A DNA stretch of 64,000 nucleotides. It comes from Paraspadella gotoi. Its lineage: Eukaryota > Chaetognatha. The stretch is from the NCBI GenBank assembly GCA_051294375.1, contig CM119267.1:13463081-13527080 (forward strand). The letters are read 5' to 3'. The translations under genes were made by a program, and so were the position numbers. The notes under the pieces are model-generated. The model ran no database searches and was not told the DNA's origin. It was given only the letters and a program-made list of their open reading frames with translations. The first letter of the stretch is position 1, and every line of letters begins with the position of its first letter. Shown here piece by piece: positions 54,200-64,000 of this stretch.

Positions 54200-55295
54200 T
54201 AAAAATCGTCGTCTTAAATATATTTTTTTACATTTTTAACCAACTTTATGAAAGAATTTTTAAAAAAGAATTATACTCTCTTGTATCAACTTTTTGTAAG
54301 GAATTCAAATCCGATCTTAAAAATTAAAAAATTACATTTTGTAATTTTAGCCTATTAATATATATAGACTTATTACTTATAGACTTAGAAAAACAGATTT
54401 TTGCATTAAACAACAATTTTTTATTGACAGTTTGTTTGTCTTCCCCGATACTAAAACAACGAAAAGAAAGGATTATAACAATGTATACTTATTACATATT
54501 ATATATAAATATAGGTCACTGTGTCCACTAATGTATAAAATCAAAAATAAATTTTCATATGTTTTTTTTGTGTTTTTATGTTTTATGTATTAAATTTTAA
54601 TTTTTTAAAATTTTATCATTTCACATCACTCTAATAGACATTGGAGTATGTGTCTGAGCAATCAGAATGTTAAAAACTTTTTTACAACCACAATGACAGC
54701 AATTTTCATTTTATTGGTTTTCTCGTTAAAACTTATATAAAAGAAAAATTTTAGCTTTGAAAAATAATTGGAGAAAAATGAACCTTAAAATATATTAATA
54801 AAAAAAATTTATATACTCCCGAGACATTATATTAACTAATGTAAAAAAAATTAAAATTTTGTTTAAATTTTTTTTACAATGAGTTTAAAAAATTAAAAGA
54901 AGCTGAACAGCCGCTGCAGAGCTGAACTCGTCTATATATATAGAAATTGTTTTGTAAATAAAACAAACAAATGAGTGTAGGAATATGAAACGTGTAAATT
55001 TAAAAAATCTTGCTGATTAAAAGCTATATCTAAATTTTTAGCCACTTAGGAATCATTGATGTGATGATAAGGAATCATTGATGACAAAAGGTTTAAAAAT
55101 GCAATGAATCAATAAAACGAAATGAAATGAATAAAATAAATTTAATGAATGAATTTAATAAAATTTATTCATTTAAAATATAAAAAAAATTGAGATAAAT
55201 TACATTGGGTAAATAAATTTATTAATTAATTAAATTGAACTAATTTAATAAATTTAATTTCAAGAAATTAAAATTTCTATCATATACGCATGTTT
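54200..55295. other. AT-rich interval with repeat B fragment
   Basis: GCTGCAGAGCTGAACTCGTC at 54912 is repeat B antisense; the rest is AT-rich. Short frames are not supported. Confidence 0.45.
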
Positions 55296-55508
55296 TATGA
55301 ATGACTCATCGCATCAAGGAACGACTATCATCGCATCAATCATTTGGTTATCATTGCCTCAATTATTAGTTATTATCGTATCAATATTAATTATCATCGC
55401 ATCAATATTTAATTATTATAGCATCAATATTTAGTTTTCATCACATCAATAATTTATTATCATAGCATAATTACTATTACATCGATCAATTACTATTACA
55501 TTAATAAA

Positions 55509-55632
55509 TTAACAAAGTTTGATTTCATTTTGCAACGAATTTTATTTTATAAGAGCAGACATGTTTCGGCTCACAATACGAGCCTTCATCAGCGCACATG
55601 AGTTATGAACTTGATACAAGTTTTTAGTTAAA

Positions 55633-55663
<31 letters not shown>

Positions 55664-55771
55664 GGTTAAAGGTTTCCAACAAAGAATTGAGTAAGGACAG
55701 TGATTAGTGGTGAGGACAGATTTTTAGAAGTGGCTAGTTTGAATAAGTTTTGAAAAGAAGTGAAAATTGGT

Positions 55772-55814
<43 letters not shown>

Positions 55815-56037
55815 TAAATAAATGATTTACATTTGAGCAATGTATAACATAGATAAAGATAATGGAAACTGTTTAATAACAAATTGAAATAAATTAATTT
55901 TTGAAATTGAAATTGAAAAGTTAAAAATTAAAATTGAGAAGTTGAAAATTTGAGATTTTAGAGAGATAGATAAGTAAAGATTGTAGTGAAATATAAGAAT
56001 TAAGAAAGAGCTCAAAATGAGGATAATTACCATGAAT
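55509..56037 (-). mobile_element. Short HHR retroelement with 11-bp target duplication
   Basis: The insert contains the hammerhead (55555-55595), GGTTTCCAACAAAGAATTGA, AG microsatellites (55645-55673, 55780-55812), GAGCAATGTATAACATAGAT and GATAGATAAGTAAAGATTGT, all in the order of the PLE terminal repeat. The flanking minisatellite shows ACATTAATAAA at 55498-55508 and 56038-56048. Having its own duplication, this terminal repeat inserted as a unit without any protein-coding part. Confidence 0.88.
55555..55595 (-). ncRNA. Hammerhead ribozyme, near-perfect
   Basis: On the minus strand: stem I GCG/TGC, CTGATGA, stem II GGCTC/GAGCC with loop GTATTGT, GAAAC, ATGTC, GUC triplet. It is intact at every invariant position. 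Confidence 0.92.
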
Positions 56038-56160
56038 ACATTAATAAAAAAATCAATTACTATTATATCAATCAATCAATTACTATTACATCAATCAATT
56101 ATGATTGCATTAATCAATCAATTAATATTACATTATTAATTCATCATCGCATCAATCATT

Positions 56161-56607
56161 CATTTTTTCACGGATTTTTTCATTAAATTTCTTTGATAGT
56201 AATGTCTGGCGAGATCACTATACTTTAAAGTTTTTTTAAAAATAAAATCAGAGAGAAAAAGAAGTCCAATCGCTGCAGAGCTCAACTCGTTTTTAGACAA
56301 ATCAGAAGAGGCAGCGACTGAGAAAAAGAGAGAGAGAACGACATATTAAAAAATATATATACTATATGCTAATTTGCCTATTACAGTTAGTCATAATTCG
56401 AAATTCGAACAAAAAATACTTAAATCCATATGAAACATGTAATTTTAAAAGATCTTGATGATGAGAAGCTATATCTAAATGTTTAGCTTCCTACTAATAC
56501 ACACTTTAATAATTTTCAATTGTAAACAATTGTAAAAAAGTGTGACCACGATGACACTAAGAAGCAATAGTTAAAAAAATTCTGCTCCATGTGACTTAAA
56601 AAGCTAT
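56161..56607 (-). repeat. Repeat B end and antisense start
   Basis: AATGTCTGGCGAGATCACTA (56200) is followed by antisense repeat B (CCAATCGCTGCAGAGCTC, GCTATATCTAAATGTTTAGC). No gene. Confidence 0.5.
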
Positions 56608-57394
56608 TGTGGCGACGAAGGTTTCGCCACCATGGGGTCAACCCGAATTGGCCACTAGAGTGGAGCACTCAAGAACAAAAAATTTATTTGAATGATCGAA
56701 CAATGATATTTAGATGTGAGATAGTATGATAGTAAAATATAATATATTTGTAGTAATATTCTTATAAAATAGTAAATTTTTAAAATAATTTTATAAAACT
56801 TTTAATAAAGATTCAGATTCTTCATAAAAAGTTGAATCAAAAATATAAAACATGTTATCAAAAATTATGTCATCTTCAATGTTTAAAATAAGAAAAATGG
56901 TAAAAATTCCTGACTTTTTTATTCTCTGTAGTAGAAACTTATATATGTTAAAACGTTTTAGTCATTTTTTGTGATCTAAACATTAAAATATCATATAACA
57001 TATTTTATAAAAGTCTCTTAGTTTTTTACAGCGAATCCCAATCAATTCTTAAAAATAAAAAAAAAATATTTTGAAATTTGATGATTTTATAAGGTTATTA
57101 CTACATAAATAATTCAATTTGCTATACTGTTATGCTAAAAAAATTTTTAAAAGGATTTAAAATTCATTAATTATATGTCCATAGGCAGCAAAAAAATAAT
57201 GTTCAATCACTCAATCTTTTCATCACTCCACCCTATTGGCCAGTTTAGTGGTCGCAAAGGAAACCGGCTACTAATCTCATCTCTCTCTCTCTCTTTCCTT
57301 ACTTAACCGGTGCCTCTCTCTTTGTAGTTAGTCTTGCACGGTCTTGTACAATCTATATACATTTTACCAATACATGTGATTATGTACCACTACA
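56608..57394 (+). repeat. 5' LTR, split
   Basis: Parts 56608-56655 and 57244-57394 together give about 199 bp. The LTR contains TTGTAGTTAGTCTTGCACGG and ends TATGTACCACTACA. The MITE lies between the parts. Confidence 0.85.
56656..57235 (+). mobile_element. hAT-like MITE inside the 5' LTR
   Basis: Ends TAGAGTGGAGCACTC and CATCACTCCACCCTA, flanked by TTGGCCAC and TTGGCCAG (8 bp with one mismatch). The 3' LTR shows the empty site (AATTGGCCACTGTG). Same family as 11270-12003, 580 bp. Confidence 0.88.
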
Positions 57395-57492
57395 TAACTG
57401 GTGAGCCCGACGAGAACACGCGAAAATCCTGACCAAAACTACAGAGCATAAAATCAACTGTCACGAATTAAGACTAATATCTGAAACTAAGT

Positions 57493-57747
57493 ATGACTTG
57501 TCTATTTGTTTCCTCTGTGGAAGTCTACGACGCCCAAGGACCTAAAGAAAAATCTCTCTATAATGCAGTATTAAGAATCTTGAAAGAAGACAAAGCGCTG
57601 AAGTCCCTCGTATTCAACAGCTTCGACGAACGACCCGAATTTAGCTTAAAAGTTTCTAAAAAAATAAAGCTGACAAGGAACTGGCGTCCGGATTACCAAC
57701 GAGGAATCGATAAACTTAGTTATTACGTTTCAATCAGAAGAAATTAA
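57493..57747 (+). CDS. gag-like first frame of the LTR element
   Basis: 84 codons starting about 100 bases after the 5' LTR, where gag usually begins. The product (MTCLFVSSVEVYDAQGPKE...) is basic toward the end (KVSKKIKLTRNWRPDYQRG). The next frame carries on smoothly with TFQSEEIKKIYNDKVISFEF, so a frameshift (programmed or a mutation) joins it to the 57851 frame. No zinc knuckle or known capsid motif was seen, so gag is inferred from position only. Confidence 0.45.
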   Translation: MTCLFVSSVEVYDAQGPKEKSLYNAVLRILKEDKALKSLVFNSFDERPEFSLKVSKKIKLTRNWRPDYQRGIDKLSYYVSIRRN

Positions 57748-58183
57748 AAAAATCTACAACGACAAAGTCATCTCCTTCGAATTCTCAGTTGCTGGAGGCA
57801 AATACAACGCCTTAGCGGCTGCACCCGCACCTGCAGCAATCGCGACACTGGTGATGGCGCCACCTCCTGGATGGGTCCTGACGAAAAGAAAGGATGCCTC
57901 CACTGCGACCAATGCTTTCACAACTGAAGACGCCTCCACCATTACAAACTTTATTTCCTTTGTCGACGCATCTACCTTAACACAATGTGGAGAAAGCTTA
58001 GACGCGTCATCTTCAACTGATCACTTCATTTTGGCTGACGCTGCCATCTCTACTCACGGTTCCTTTTTACATCGATTTAATCGGCATCGAGTGCACAAGA
58101 ATGAGATGTTCCGGGATATGTTTCCGGACCTTTGGGCTACACAAAAAAAGGGTAAACAAATTTTTCCTAATGAGTTTTTTTAG
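57730..58183 (+). pseudogene. Second frame of the LTR element with DAST repeats
   Basis: An Ala/Pro-rich start (AAAPAPAAIATLVMAPPPGW) is followed by four to five imperfect 12-14-residue repeats beginning DAST/DASS/DAA (for example DASTATNAFTTE, DASTITNFISFV), then a basic tail (HRFNRHRVHKNEMFRDMFPD). It ends at 58183. The DNA of its 3' part (58055-58235) is found again at 61775-61965. No known family. Confidence 0.45.
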
Positions 58184-58239
58184 AAATTAATATTAAAATT
58201 AGCTATATAAAATCAATAAAGTAGAATAAAAAAAATTTA

Positions 58240-58890
58240 AAAATTGATGCCGCAAATACCAACGCCACCACGCAAACAGGCGTCAGTTATGTCACTCTTG
58301 AGGATGCGATGGAGGCCACTATTGACGTCCTTAACGCGGCGAGACTCTCGTCGCCGTCAATGGATGACAATCTTCACAAACAGATCGGCGTCGCTCTCAC
58401 GGCAATTCGTGCTGTACGACGCCTACTCAGGACGTCAAACCCGACGTTCAAATCGTCTTCACGAGTTGCAAAGGCGGCGATCCCTTTGCCTCAGTCAGCG
58501 CCGCTGCCTCTGTGGCTGGCACCGCCACCTTTGCAGCTTGCACCAATAAGTTTTCCCAGCCATATCCAACTTCTCAGCCGTTTACGCCTCCTTCCCGGGC
58601 ATTTCTACCTCCTTCCAAAATAGCGCCAGTTCCTCACATGCCAGTTGTCTCGCGTAGTAGGCCGGCAGCATCGTTTCAAAAGCCAGCCAATTTCCGACAA
58701 GCCCTGCCACCACCTCTGCCTCCGCGGCTAGCAACGAATCGACGTACTTACGCCGCCATTTGCGCGGTGTCACCCACAAGACATCAGCAACTGCCACCAA
58801 TAAAAAAATGCCAGTGTTCCTCTGCGCCATTTCCACGCCAAAGACCAAGCCCAGAAGAAAGTCCTTTGGACTTTTTCCGCGGGGCGGAGA
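58240..58890 (+). pseudogene. Third coding-like stretch of the LTR element, broken
   Basis: GC-richer DNA with overlapping open frames. TGVSYVTLEDAMEATIDV and DDNLHKQIGVALTAIRAV lie in one frame, and a frame shift then gives GGDPFASVSAAASVAGT and a Pro-rich region (58512-58973 frame). At least one frameshift separates them. No retroviral-type enzyme motif. It could be a remnant of gag, or non-element sequence captured between the LTRs. Confidence 0.4.
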
Positions 58891-60368
58891 TGTGGCGACA
58901 AAGGTTTCGCCACCATGGGGTCAACCCGAATTGGCCACTGTGTTTAGTGGTTGCAAAGGAAACCGGCTCCTAATCTCATATCTCTCTCTCTCCTTACTTA
59001 AGGCCTGGGATCACTCACCAAAAGTTATAAATAGGGTAATACAAAGCTAGGATTTGGAAAGTAGAGGTCCCGAAAATTCCGAAAATGTATTCGCTTTATT
59101 ATTTCTTCAAACCCGTTGATGTTTTTTCGAATTTTATATTACTATATAAAATAAAAGAAACCTATCGGAAGAGTTGCAGCCCAAACGGCGAAGCGGATTT
59201 GTATGAAATTTAACATAATTTTACTTGAGATGAAGGTCCCCAATTCTATAAGAGGGATTTTCCAAATTCACTTTTCTTCATAGGAAAAAAAAAGAATAAT
59301 GAAATTTTGGCATTAAAATCTAAATATCTTGAAAACGAATAACATTTTCCAAAATCCCTCTCACAGAATTTTTCCCACATTTCCATACTAACGAAAAATA
59401 TTTTTAGTTTATTTTTTTTTTCAAATGGTTTTTGCTCCAACTCTTTTTGTTTATTTATTTATTTTTTTTTTTTTCTGTAGATTTTACAGAACTGAAAGTC
59501 GAGCAAAGAACTTTAAAATCGACATGCTTTTGTAAAATCTATTTTCATTTCTAGTTTAAATGATGGCTTTACCTTCTCTGAAGTTTTATCCAATTTTTTT
59601 AATTTTTTTTTTAATTTAAAAAATGCTGTGATACTGAAACACGGACGGTGAACAAGGAGGAATGCTGCAAGGGGTTTACTTATTTTCATCTGTGGCAAAC
59701 GGTCAAGCTTTAAAGCCAGTTTTGAATGTGGGGAACAGAAACTAATTGGCAAGAGGAGAGCATAACGATTGTCCATTTGTGGAATCAGTGACCATCTATG
59801 GCACCATAGAGCGTTTCTATCTTAGAGGACCCAACTGCAGATGCCAATGGACAATTGTCTTTGACTTTTAAAAATTGTACAATTTTTGTAATACTCTTTT
59901 AGTAAAAAATGGTATTAAGCATGATTAAATATGTATTCTGCATTCTCTTTACATAAACGTTTATATTTTCATCATTAATTGATCCAGTTACATTATATGA
60001 ATGACTAGGTTTTAGGTACTAGTATTACACTGAGGTAGCTGATGTTAATTGAATAAAAAAAATTAAAATTCGCATTTAAAAATGACTTTACCGTCTTGAA
60101 TGAAATTTTTTAAGTTTACCGATAAAAAAAATTGCCCGATTTTTGGGTGGCTCTTGAAGCTGAACCTTAGTCCAGTTTTTTTATTTGAAACACGAAGGAA
60201 ATATACTTCTTTTGCATAAAGACAATTTGTATAAAGCTTTATACAATTCTTGTTTGAATGATCCCAGGCCTTAACCGGTGCCTCTCTCTTTGTAGTTAGT
60301 CTTGCACGGTCTTGTACACTGAACGTCTATATACATTTTGCCAATACATGTGATTATGTACCACTACA
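58891..60368 (+). repeat. 3' LTR, split
   Basis: Parts 58891-59001 and 60275-60368 give about 205 bp. They match the 5' LTR closely, with small indels such as CTGAACG near 60318. Confidence 0.85.
59002..60270 (+). mobile_element. piggyBac-like TTAA element inside the 3' LTR
   Basis: Termini GGCCTGGGATCACTC and GAATGATCCCAGGCC, flanked on each side by TTAA (58998-59001, 60271-60274). The uninterrupted LTR has a single TTAACCGG. 1269 bp without a transposase frame. TTAA duplication is the signature of piggyBac elements. Family fragments are at 7343 and 28281. Confidence 0.87.
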
Positions 60369-60372
60369 CTAT

Positions 60373-60842
60373 AGCAATATTTTTATAATTTATGATATGT
60401 ACTTTTTAATACTTATTACAAAAACATTGTATTACAATACTAGTGAAATAATTTTTACACTTTTTCGTAGAAGCTACTTAACACAACACTAACACATACA
60501 ACTAAAATAAATTTAAATGATTAAATTATGACTAACTTATGTATTATTATTATTTAACGTTTTGTAATCTGCTCTATTTGAGCTTCTCTATTTAACTATC
60601 TTTCCTCCCATTTTAATTTCATAATATTAATAACATCTAATAAATTTGCATTTTCATTCATATTTGGATTTGCATTTAACAACTTCACTTCTTTATTGCA
60701 CTTTACAAATTTTTCAGAGATTATAATTATGTAATAATGTATGTAGTTTGTTGTACAAAATTTATTAAGTTAGTCGCATTAAAAAGAAAGGTTGTATGCC
60801 CGAAAAATTATTTTACAAAAATATATGGTTTAAAACTGGTGA
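60373..60842. other. 3' flank of the exon-like frame at 60843; AT-rich
   Basis: No repeat family recognised. No AATAAA polyadenylation signal was seen on the minus strand close to the stop. Confidence 0.4.
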
Positions 60843-61151
60843 TTATTTCCCCATAATGATTAATGAAAGCGACGTTGCTTTTTGATCAAAGTAAGCAATT
60901 CCTCTGAATACCTGGTCGTCGCTTGTGACTCGCGATTGAGTTTTGGTGATAGTAGCTTCCAACGTATCGTCAAGAACGGTAAAAAGATAACTGCCACCTT
61001 GAATCGCACAAGGGCGTTCTTTCTTTGTGACAGATGAAGTCGATTTAGAATTCACCTTTGGAAACGTGGACAAAATCGAAGTCGAGGTTGAATGAATATA
61101 ACTACCGTTTCCATGAGCAAGGGGTTCTGATGATTGTTCAGACTCGGTGAA
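60843..61151 (-). CDS. Terminal exon of an unknown protein
   Basis: 102 codons plus TAA, preceded by a clean acceptor (TTTGTGCTTTATACACAG). The product begins FTESEQSSEPLAHGNGSY, has a Ser/Thr-rich middle and ends in a compact segment (GGSYLFTVLDDTLEATITK, then DDQVFRGIAYFDQKA and LSLIIMGK). The C-terminal half looks like a folded beta-rich piece. I do not recognise the family. Upstream exons on this strand lie beyond a block of repeats (61255-62400) and were not found. Confidence 0.5.
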   Translation of the reverse strand, partial: FTESEQSSEPLAHGNGSYIHSTSTSILSTFPKVNSKSTSSVTKKERPCAIQGGSYLFTVLDDTLEATITKTQSRVTSDDQVFRGIAYFDQKATSLSLIIMGK

Positions 61152-61257
61152 CTGTGTATAAAGCACAAATTAAATTAAATTTTGAACCAAAAAAATCATA
61201 AAATTAATGATTGTCACATTCGGATAGCAAAAATACAAAATAATTCTAAGATAAACC

Positions 61258-61322
61258 ATTGGCTGCGCCAATACATGTAAATCACTTTCAAGGGTTTAAA
61301 CTGAACAGTTACTGCGGCACTA
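61258..61322 (+). repeat. Repeat E copy
   Basis: TTGGCTGCGCCAATACATGT, AATCACTTTCAAGGGTTTAA, CAGTTACTGCGGCAC. It is the best-preserved copy. Confidence 0.65.
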
Positions 61323-61436
61323 TATATATTTTGGTACTTGCATAAGCATTATCAAATAATAAAACAATGGTTAAGAGATCATGACAGAATGAACAAGGAA
61401 CGGTTATTCCAAGGTGTTGCGCCGAATTACAATTTA

Positions 61437-61970
61437 CATGGTGACAATTTTACAAGCGCCGGTAGAAATACGCTGTCATTTGCAAACCAGTGGTTATTTC
61501 ATTGATTTTAAAAATTAGTTGAGTAGAAAATACTAAAACTATTTATGTGTTAAGTTAAGATATGCCTTGACAATGAGTAGAGAAAGTTGGCTTTTCAAAT
61601 CTGTTTTTATTTTCCAACTCACAGTTTTTAAATTCAATTTTTTTTTAAACAAAGTATTTATTAAAATATTAACAATATTAATATCCTCAGAAAGCCTTTA
61701 AAAATATGAAAAGAATGAAATACTTACGAAAGTTCTAACAGAAAAAGTAAGCTGCCCAACCTTGGTTCAATTAAGAGTGCACGGTTCCTTTTTACATCGA
61801 TTTAATCGGCATGGAGTGCACAAGAATGAGATATCCCGGGATACGTTTCCGAACCTTTGGGCTACACAAAAAAAGGGTAATCAAATTTTTCCTAATGACA
61901 GTTTTTTTATCAATTAATATTAAAATTAGCTATATAAAATCAATAAAGTAGAATACAAAAATTTAAAAAA
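61437..61970. mobile_element. TIR element fragment (family of 47431) joined to a copy of LTR-element interior
   Basis: CATGGTGACAATTTTACAAG with TA before it is one end of the TIR family. Its inside (61480-61735) is the inverted equivalent of 47690-48600. At 61775-61965 follows a direct copy of 58055-58235 (TTTAATCGGCATGGAGTGCA, GGGCTACACAAAAAAAGGGT). The junction suggests a rearrangement. Confidence 0.6.
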
Positions 61971-62154
61971 TGGTTTAATATTTTTTTTAAAATGAAAATA
62001 TTATGCATCATCCATAATCTATAAACAATTTCCTTTTGTTTGAGTCCATAACCATTAATCTATCTTTAATAGTTTATTTATAATTAATTTTATTTTTTTT
62101 CAAATAATTTAAATTAAAAAAAATTATAACTATGCCAATTGATTGAAGAATAAT

Positions 62155-62400
62155 TTTATGAAATTGGTACAACCAATATAAAAATTATCCATTCATTTAA
62201 TAAATAAGCTATCTTGTCCCTGACTTTGGACGGGCTTTGGTGGTTTAAGGCCTCCATCATTCTTACAAGATAATGACATAGCAGGTCCCTGCAAGCTTTC
62301 AATCAAGACTCTTTCACAGTCTCGTTTATTCACTCCCAGAGTACCTGGCTTCTCTATCAATGAAGTGGAAAATAATTCAAAGAATGTTTCAATTGTATGA
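62155..62400 (+). repeat. Repeat F copy
   Basis: GAAATTGGTACAACCAATAT through GGCTTTGGTGGTTTAAGGCC to TGAAGTGGAAAATAATTC. It matches 13785 and 14108. Confidence 0.65.
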
Positions 62401-62916
62401 ATTATAAGGGACTTACCTACCTAATATAGGCCTTCAAATACATATTTTTTTTTTTTAGCATAAACATAATTTTTAATTAATTGTTCATGATGCTTTTAAT
62501 AGCTACTGGTCAGTTGTATCCTTCTCAATTATAATAATTTTATAACTTCTTTTATTTTTAGTAATACTGACTGCTATATTTACTTACTTTTGACAAAATC
62601 CAAAAATTACTGGTATTAAAAATTATGTATGAAACAGACAAAAACTTTTTTTTTATCCACATGCTATTTAATTTTTTGAACTGATATAATATTATCCTTG
62701 GACAAAATTTAAAAAGTTTTAAACAATCCCAACTAAACATTTTTAAGGTTGTCAAATGTATAAATATTTGATATTCGGACTGCTTTGTAGGTTTTAACTT
62801 AATGCAGTAGCCTCTTTTAATATGACAGAAAAGAAGTATATTTAACAGTTTTTTATTCGGAGTGGGCATCAAAGTTCTAATACATATTAACATCAGTATA
62901 TTTGTTAAGTATAGTA
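62400..62916. other. AT-rich interval, no gene seen
   Basis: The minus frame 62558-62893 is Lys/Ile/Leu-rich with no recognisable motif, so it is not called. Confidence 0.4.
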
Positions 62917-64000
62917 GATTCCTCTATAGATTTTTTAATTTTTGAAAACGTTTTACTCTTTTTCTATAATTTTTTTGACACGCAAAACGTTTTTTGGATT
63001 ACGCGAAAGAGAATGTAAAAAATTAAAAATAGATAGTACCATAGTTAGAGTTATGTCTAGAATAGATGAAAAAAAAAACCTTGTTTAAAAATTTGTTCGG
63101 GAAGTGGGGTAACTAAGGCTTACCAACGGTATCCTCCATGCTCGTCGTTCTCTCAAATAATTTTTTTTATTTAATACATTTGAAAAGGAAAAAAAGAAAA
63201 TTCAGAATGCAGGTGGCATAAAGGGTAGAGATAATCTGTACATAGTGACATGATAATAATGACCTTTTATGTTTTGCGTAATGGGGGCAGTAAAGAAACC
63301 TAAAAAATGCAATCATTAAGTCAGTCAATGAACCCTTTCCGCAAAATTTTTTTTCTTAATTAAAATGGATGATAAATAATAGAATTAAATTCCCTTTATA
63401 AAGGTTGTTATATTTAAAAGAAAATTAGCAATACAATTCAACACAATGATGTCTTGCTTTGTCAAATATGTCAGCAGTCAAGTAATTTTTTATAATTTTA
63501 TTATGATAAACAAGCAGTATATCAAGCTTTTTATTTGCAGTTGAAGATAATGAAAAATGATTATTTTTTTTTTTTTACAGACAAAAAGGTAGATGTCCAG
63601 ACTGTTTATATCAAGCTGAAAACATTTTTTTATTTATCATTTTTCATATTTAAAAAAACATTTTATCAAGCTACTACAAAATTTTTGCTTGTTTTTTACT
63701 TTAACTAAAAAATACAAGCAAATTTATACAGTACTACTGTAGAGAAAATTTAATGGTAATTAAAATGTAATTCAGACTTTCCTCTTTCAATTTACAAAAA
63801 AAAACAAAAAATTTTATATGCCTTCATTGAAATTTGTAATGCAAAAAACTGTTATACTTTTAACTTGTATTTAAATAAAAAGCTGTGTAAAGATTTAAGG
63901 ATAAAATCTAACAAAACTGTTCTACAAATGTATCCCATGATTAGGGCTTTAATTTGATACCACACCCACCTTGCTCCCTTTTTTTTTAAAAGATATTCAA
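62917..64000 (+). mobile_element. TIR transposon subfamily copy, cut by the window end
   Basis: It starts GTAGATTCCTCTATAGATT (as at 10228), then TTTGACACGCAAAACG, ATAGTTAGAGTTATGTCT, CACAATGATGTCTTGC and CTGTGTAAAGATTTAAGG, parallel to 10235-12060. It runs past the end of the window. Confidence 0.65.

Larger units (their letters stand above)
55300..56160 (+). repeat. Repeat B minisatellite split by a PLE insertion
   Basis: ATCATCGCATCAATATTT-type units at 55300-55508 resume at 56038-56160. The target duplication ACATTAATAAA is on both sides of the insert. Confidence 0.8.
56608..60368 (+). mobile_element. LTR retrotransposon, non-autonomous, with nested insertions in both LTRs
   Basis: LTRs of about 200 bp (TGTGGCGAC...CACTACA) bound a 1.5-kb interior (57395-58890) with a primer site (CTGGTGAGCCCGACGAGAAC after the 5' LTR) and a short polypurine tract (GGGGCGGAGA) before the 3' LTR. 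CTAT flanks both sides (56604-56607, 60369-60372) as a 4-bp target duplication. No protease, RT or integrase is present. The 5' LTR contains a hAT-like MITE and the 3' LTR a TTAA element. A gypsy-type origin is plausible from the primer-site style, but unproven without pol. Confidence 0.87.

Overview
This is a eukaryotic, animal-type window. It is strongly AT-rich and crowded with repeats, with isolated GC-richer coding islands, and it has no operons or bacterial signals. The clearest gene is a G protein-coupled receptor kinase of the GRK4/5/6 subfamily (29512-31287, +), in one uninterrupted reading frame. A second intronless frame (17718-19913, +) carries an eight-cysteine FYVE-type zinc finger resembling that of RIM and other Rab effectors, followed by a long Ser-rich tail. 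A third (43897-44745, -) looks like a very divergent forkhead/FOXN-like protein. A few exon-like fragments with plausible splice sites (42437, 42949, 48965, 60843) could not be assigned to a family. The organism is probably an invertebrate metazoan, but the window does not name it.

Most of the remaining sequence is mobile DNA, much of it nested. The most striking layer is a set of Penelope-like elements (PLEs) and short derivatives that carry hammerhead ribozyme (HHR) motifs on both strands. About fifteen recognisable copies run from near-perfect (54059-54100 +, 55555-55595 -) to decayed. They show the core CUGAUGA, a stem II, GAAA, and usually a GUC or GUA cleavage triplet. At 22856-24593 two inverted HHR-bearing repeats enclose a decayed GIY-YIG endonuclease, the diagnostic PLE domain, inside a 13-bp target duplication. 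Short HHR elements at 38950-39383 and 55509-56037 have their own target duplications. Several others (about 15181-16440, 41590-41850) are nearly palindromic.

Other mobile elements: a complete but small LTR retrotransposon (56608-60368), whose two roughly 200-bp LTRs are each interrupted by a different DNA transposon; a second LTR at about 33440-33815 followed by an unusually long primer-binding-like complement to the 3' half of tRNA-Leu including CCA; hAT-like MITEs with 8-bp duplications (11270, 15205, 56656); a piggyBac-like TTAA element (59002-60270); TA-flanked TIR elements (35744-37963 and an inverted copy 44907-47091; 47431-48641); and three tRNA-derived SINE families.

Simple and tandem repeats fill much of the rest: 17-21-bp minisatellites, a purine-only tract of about 770 bp at 50560-51330, and degenerate telomere-like CCCTAA arrays. 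In the entries below, families are named repeat A (199-345, 1770-2050 and others), B (minisatellite- and CT-rich), C, E and F, so that copies can be compared. There is a 25-base assembly gap at 8438-8462.
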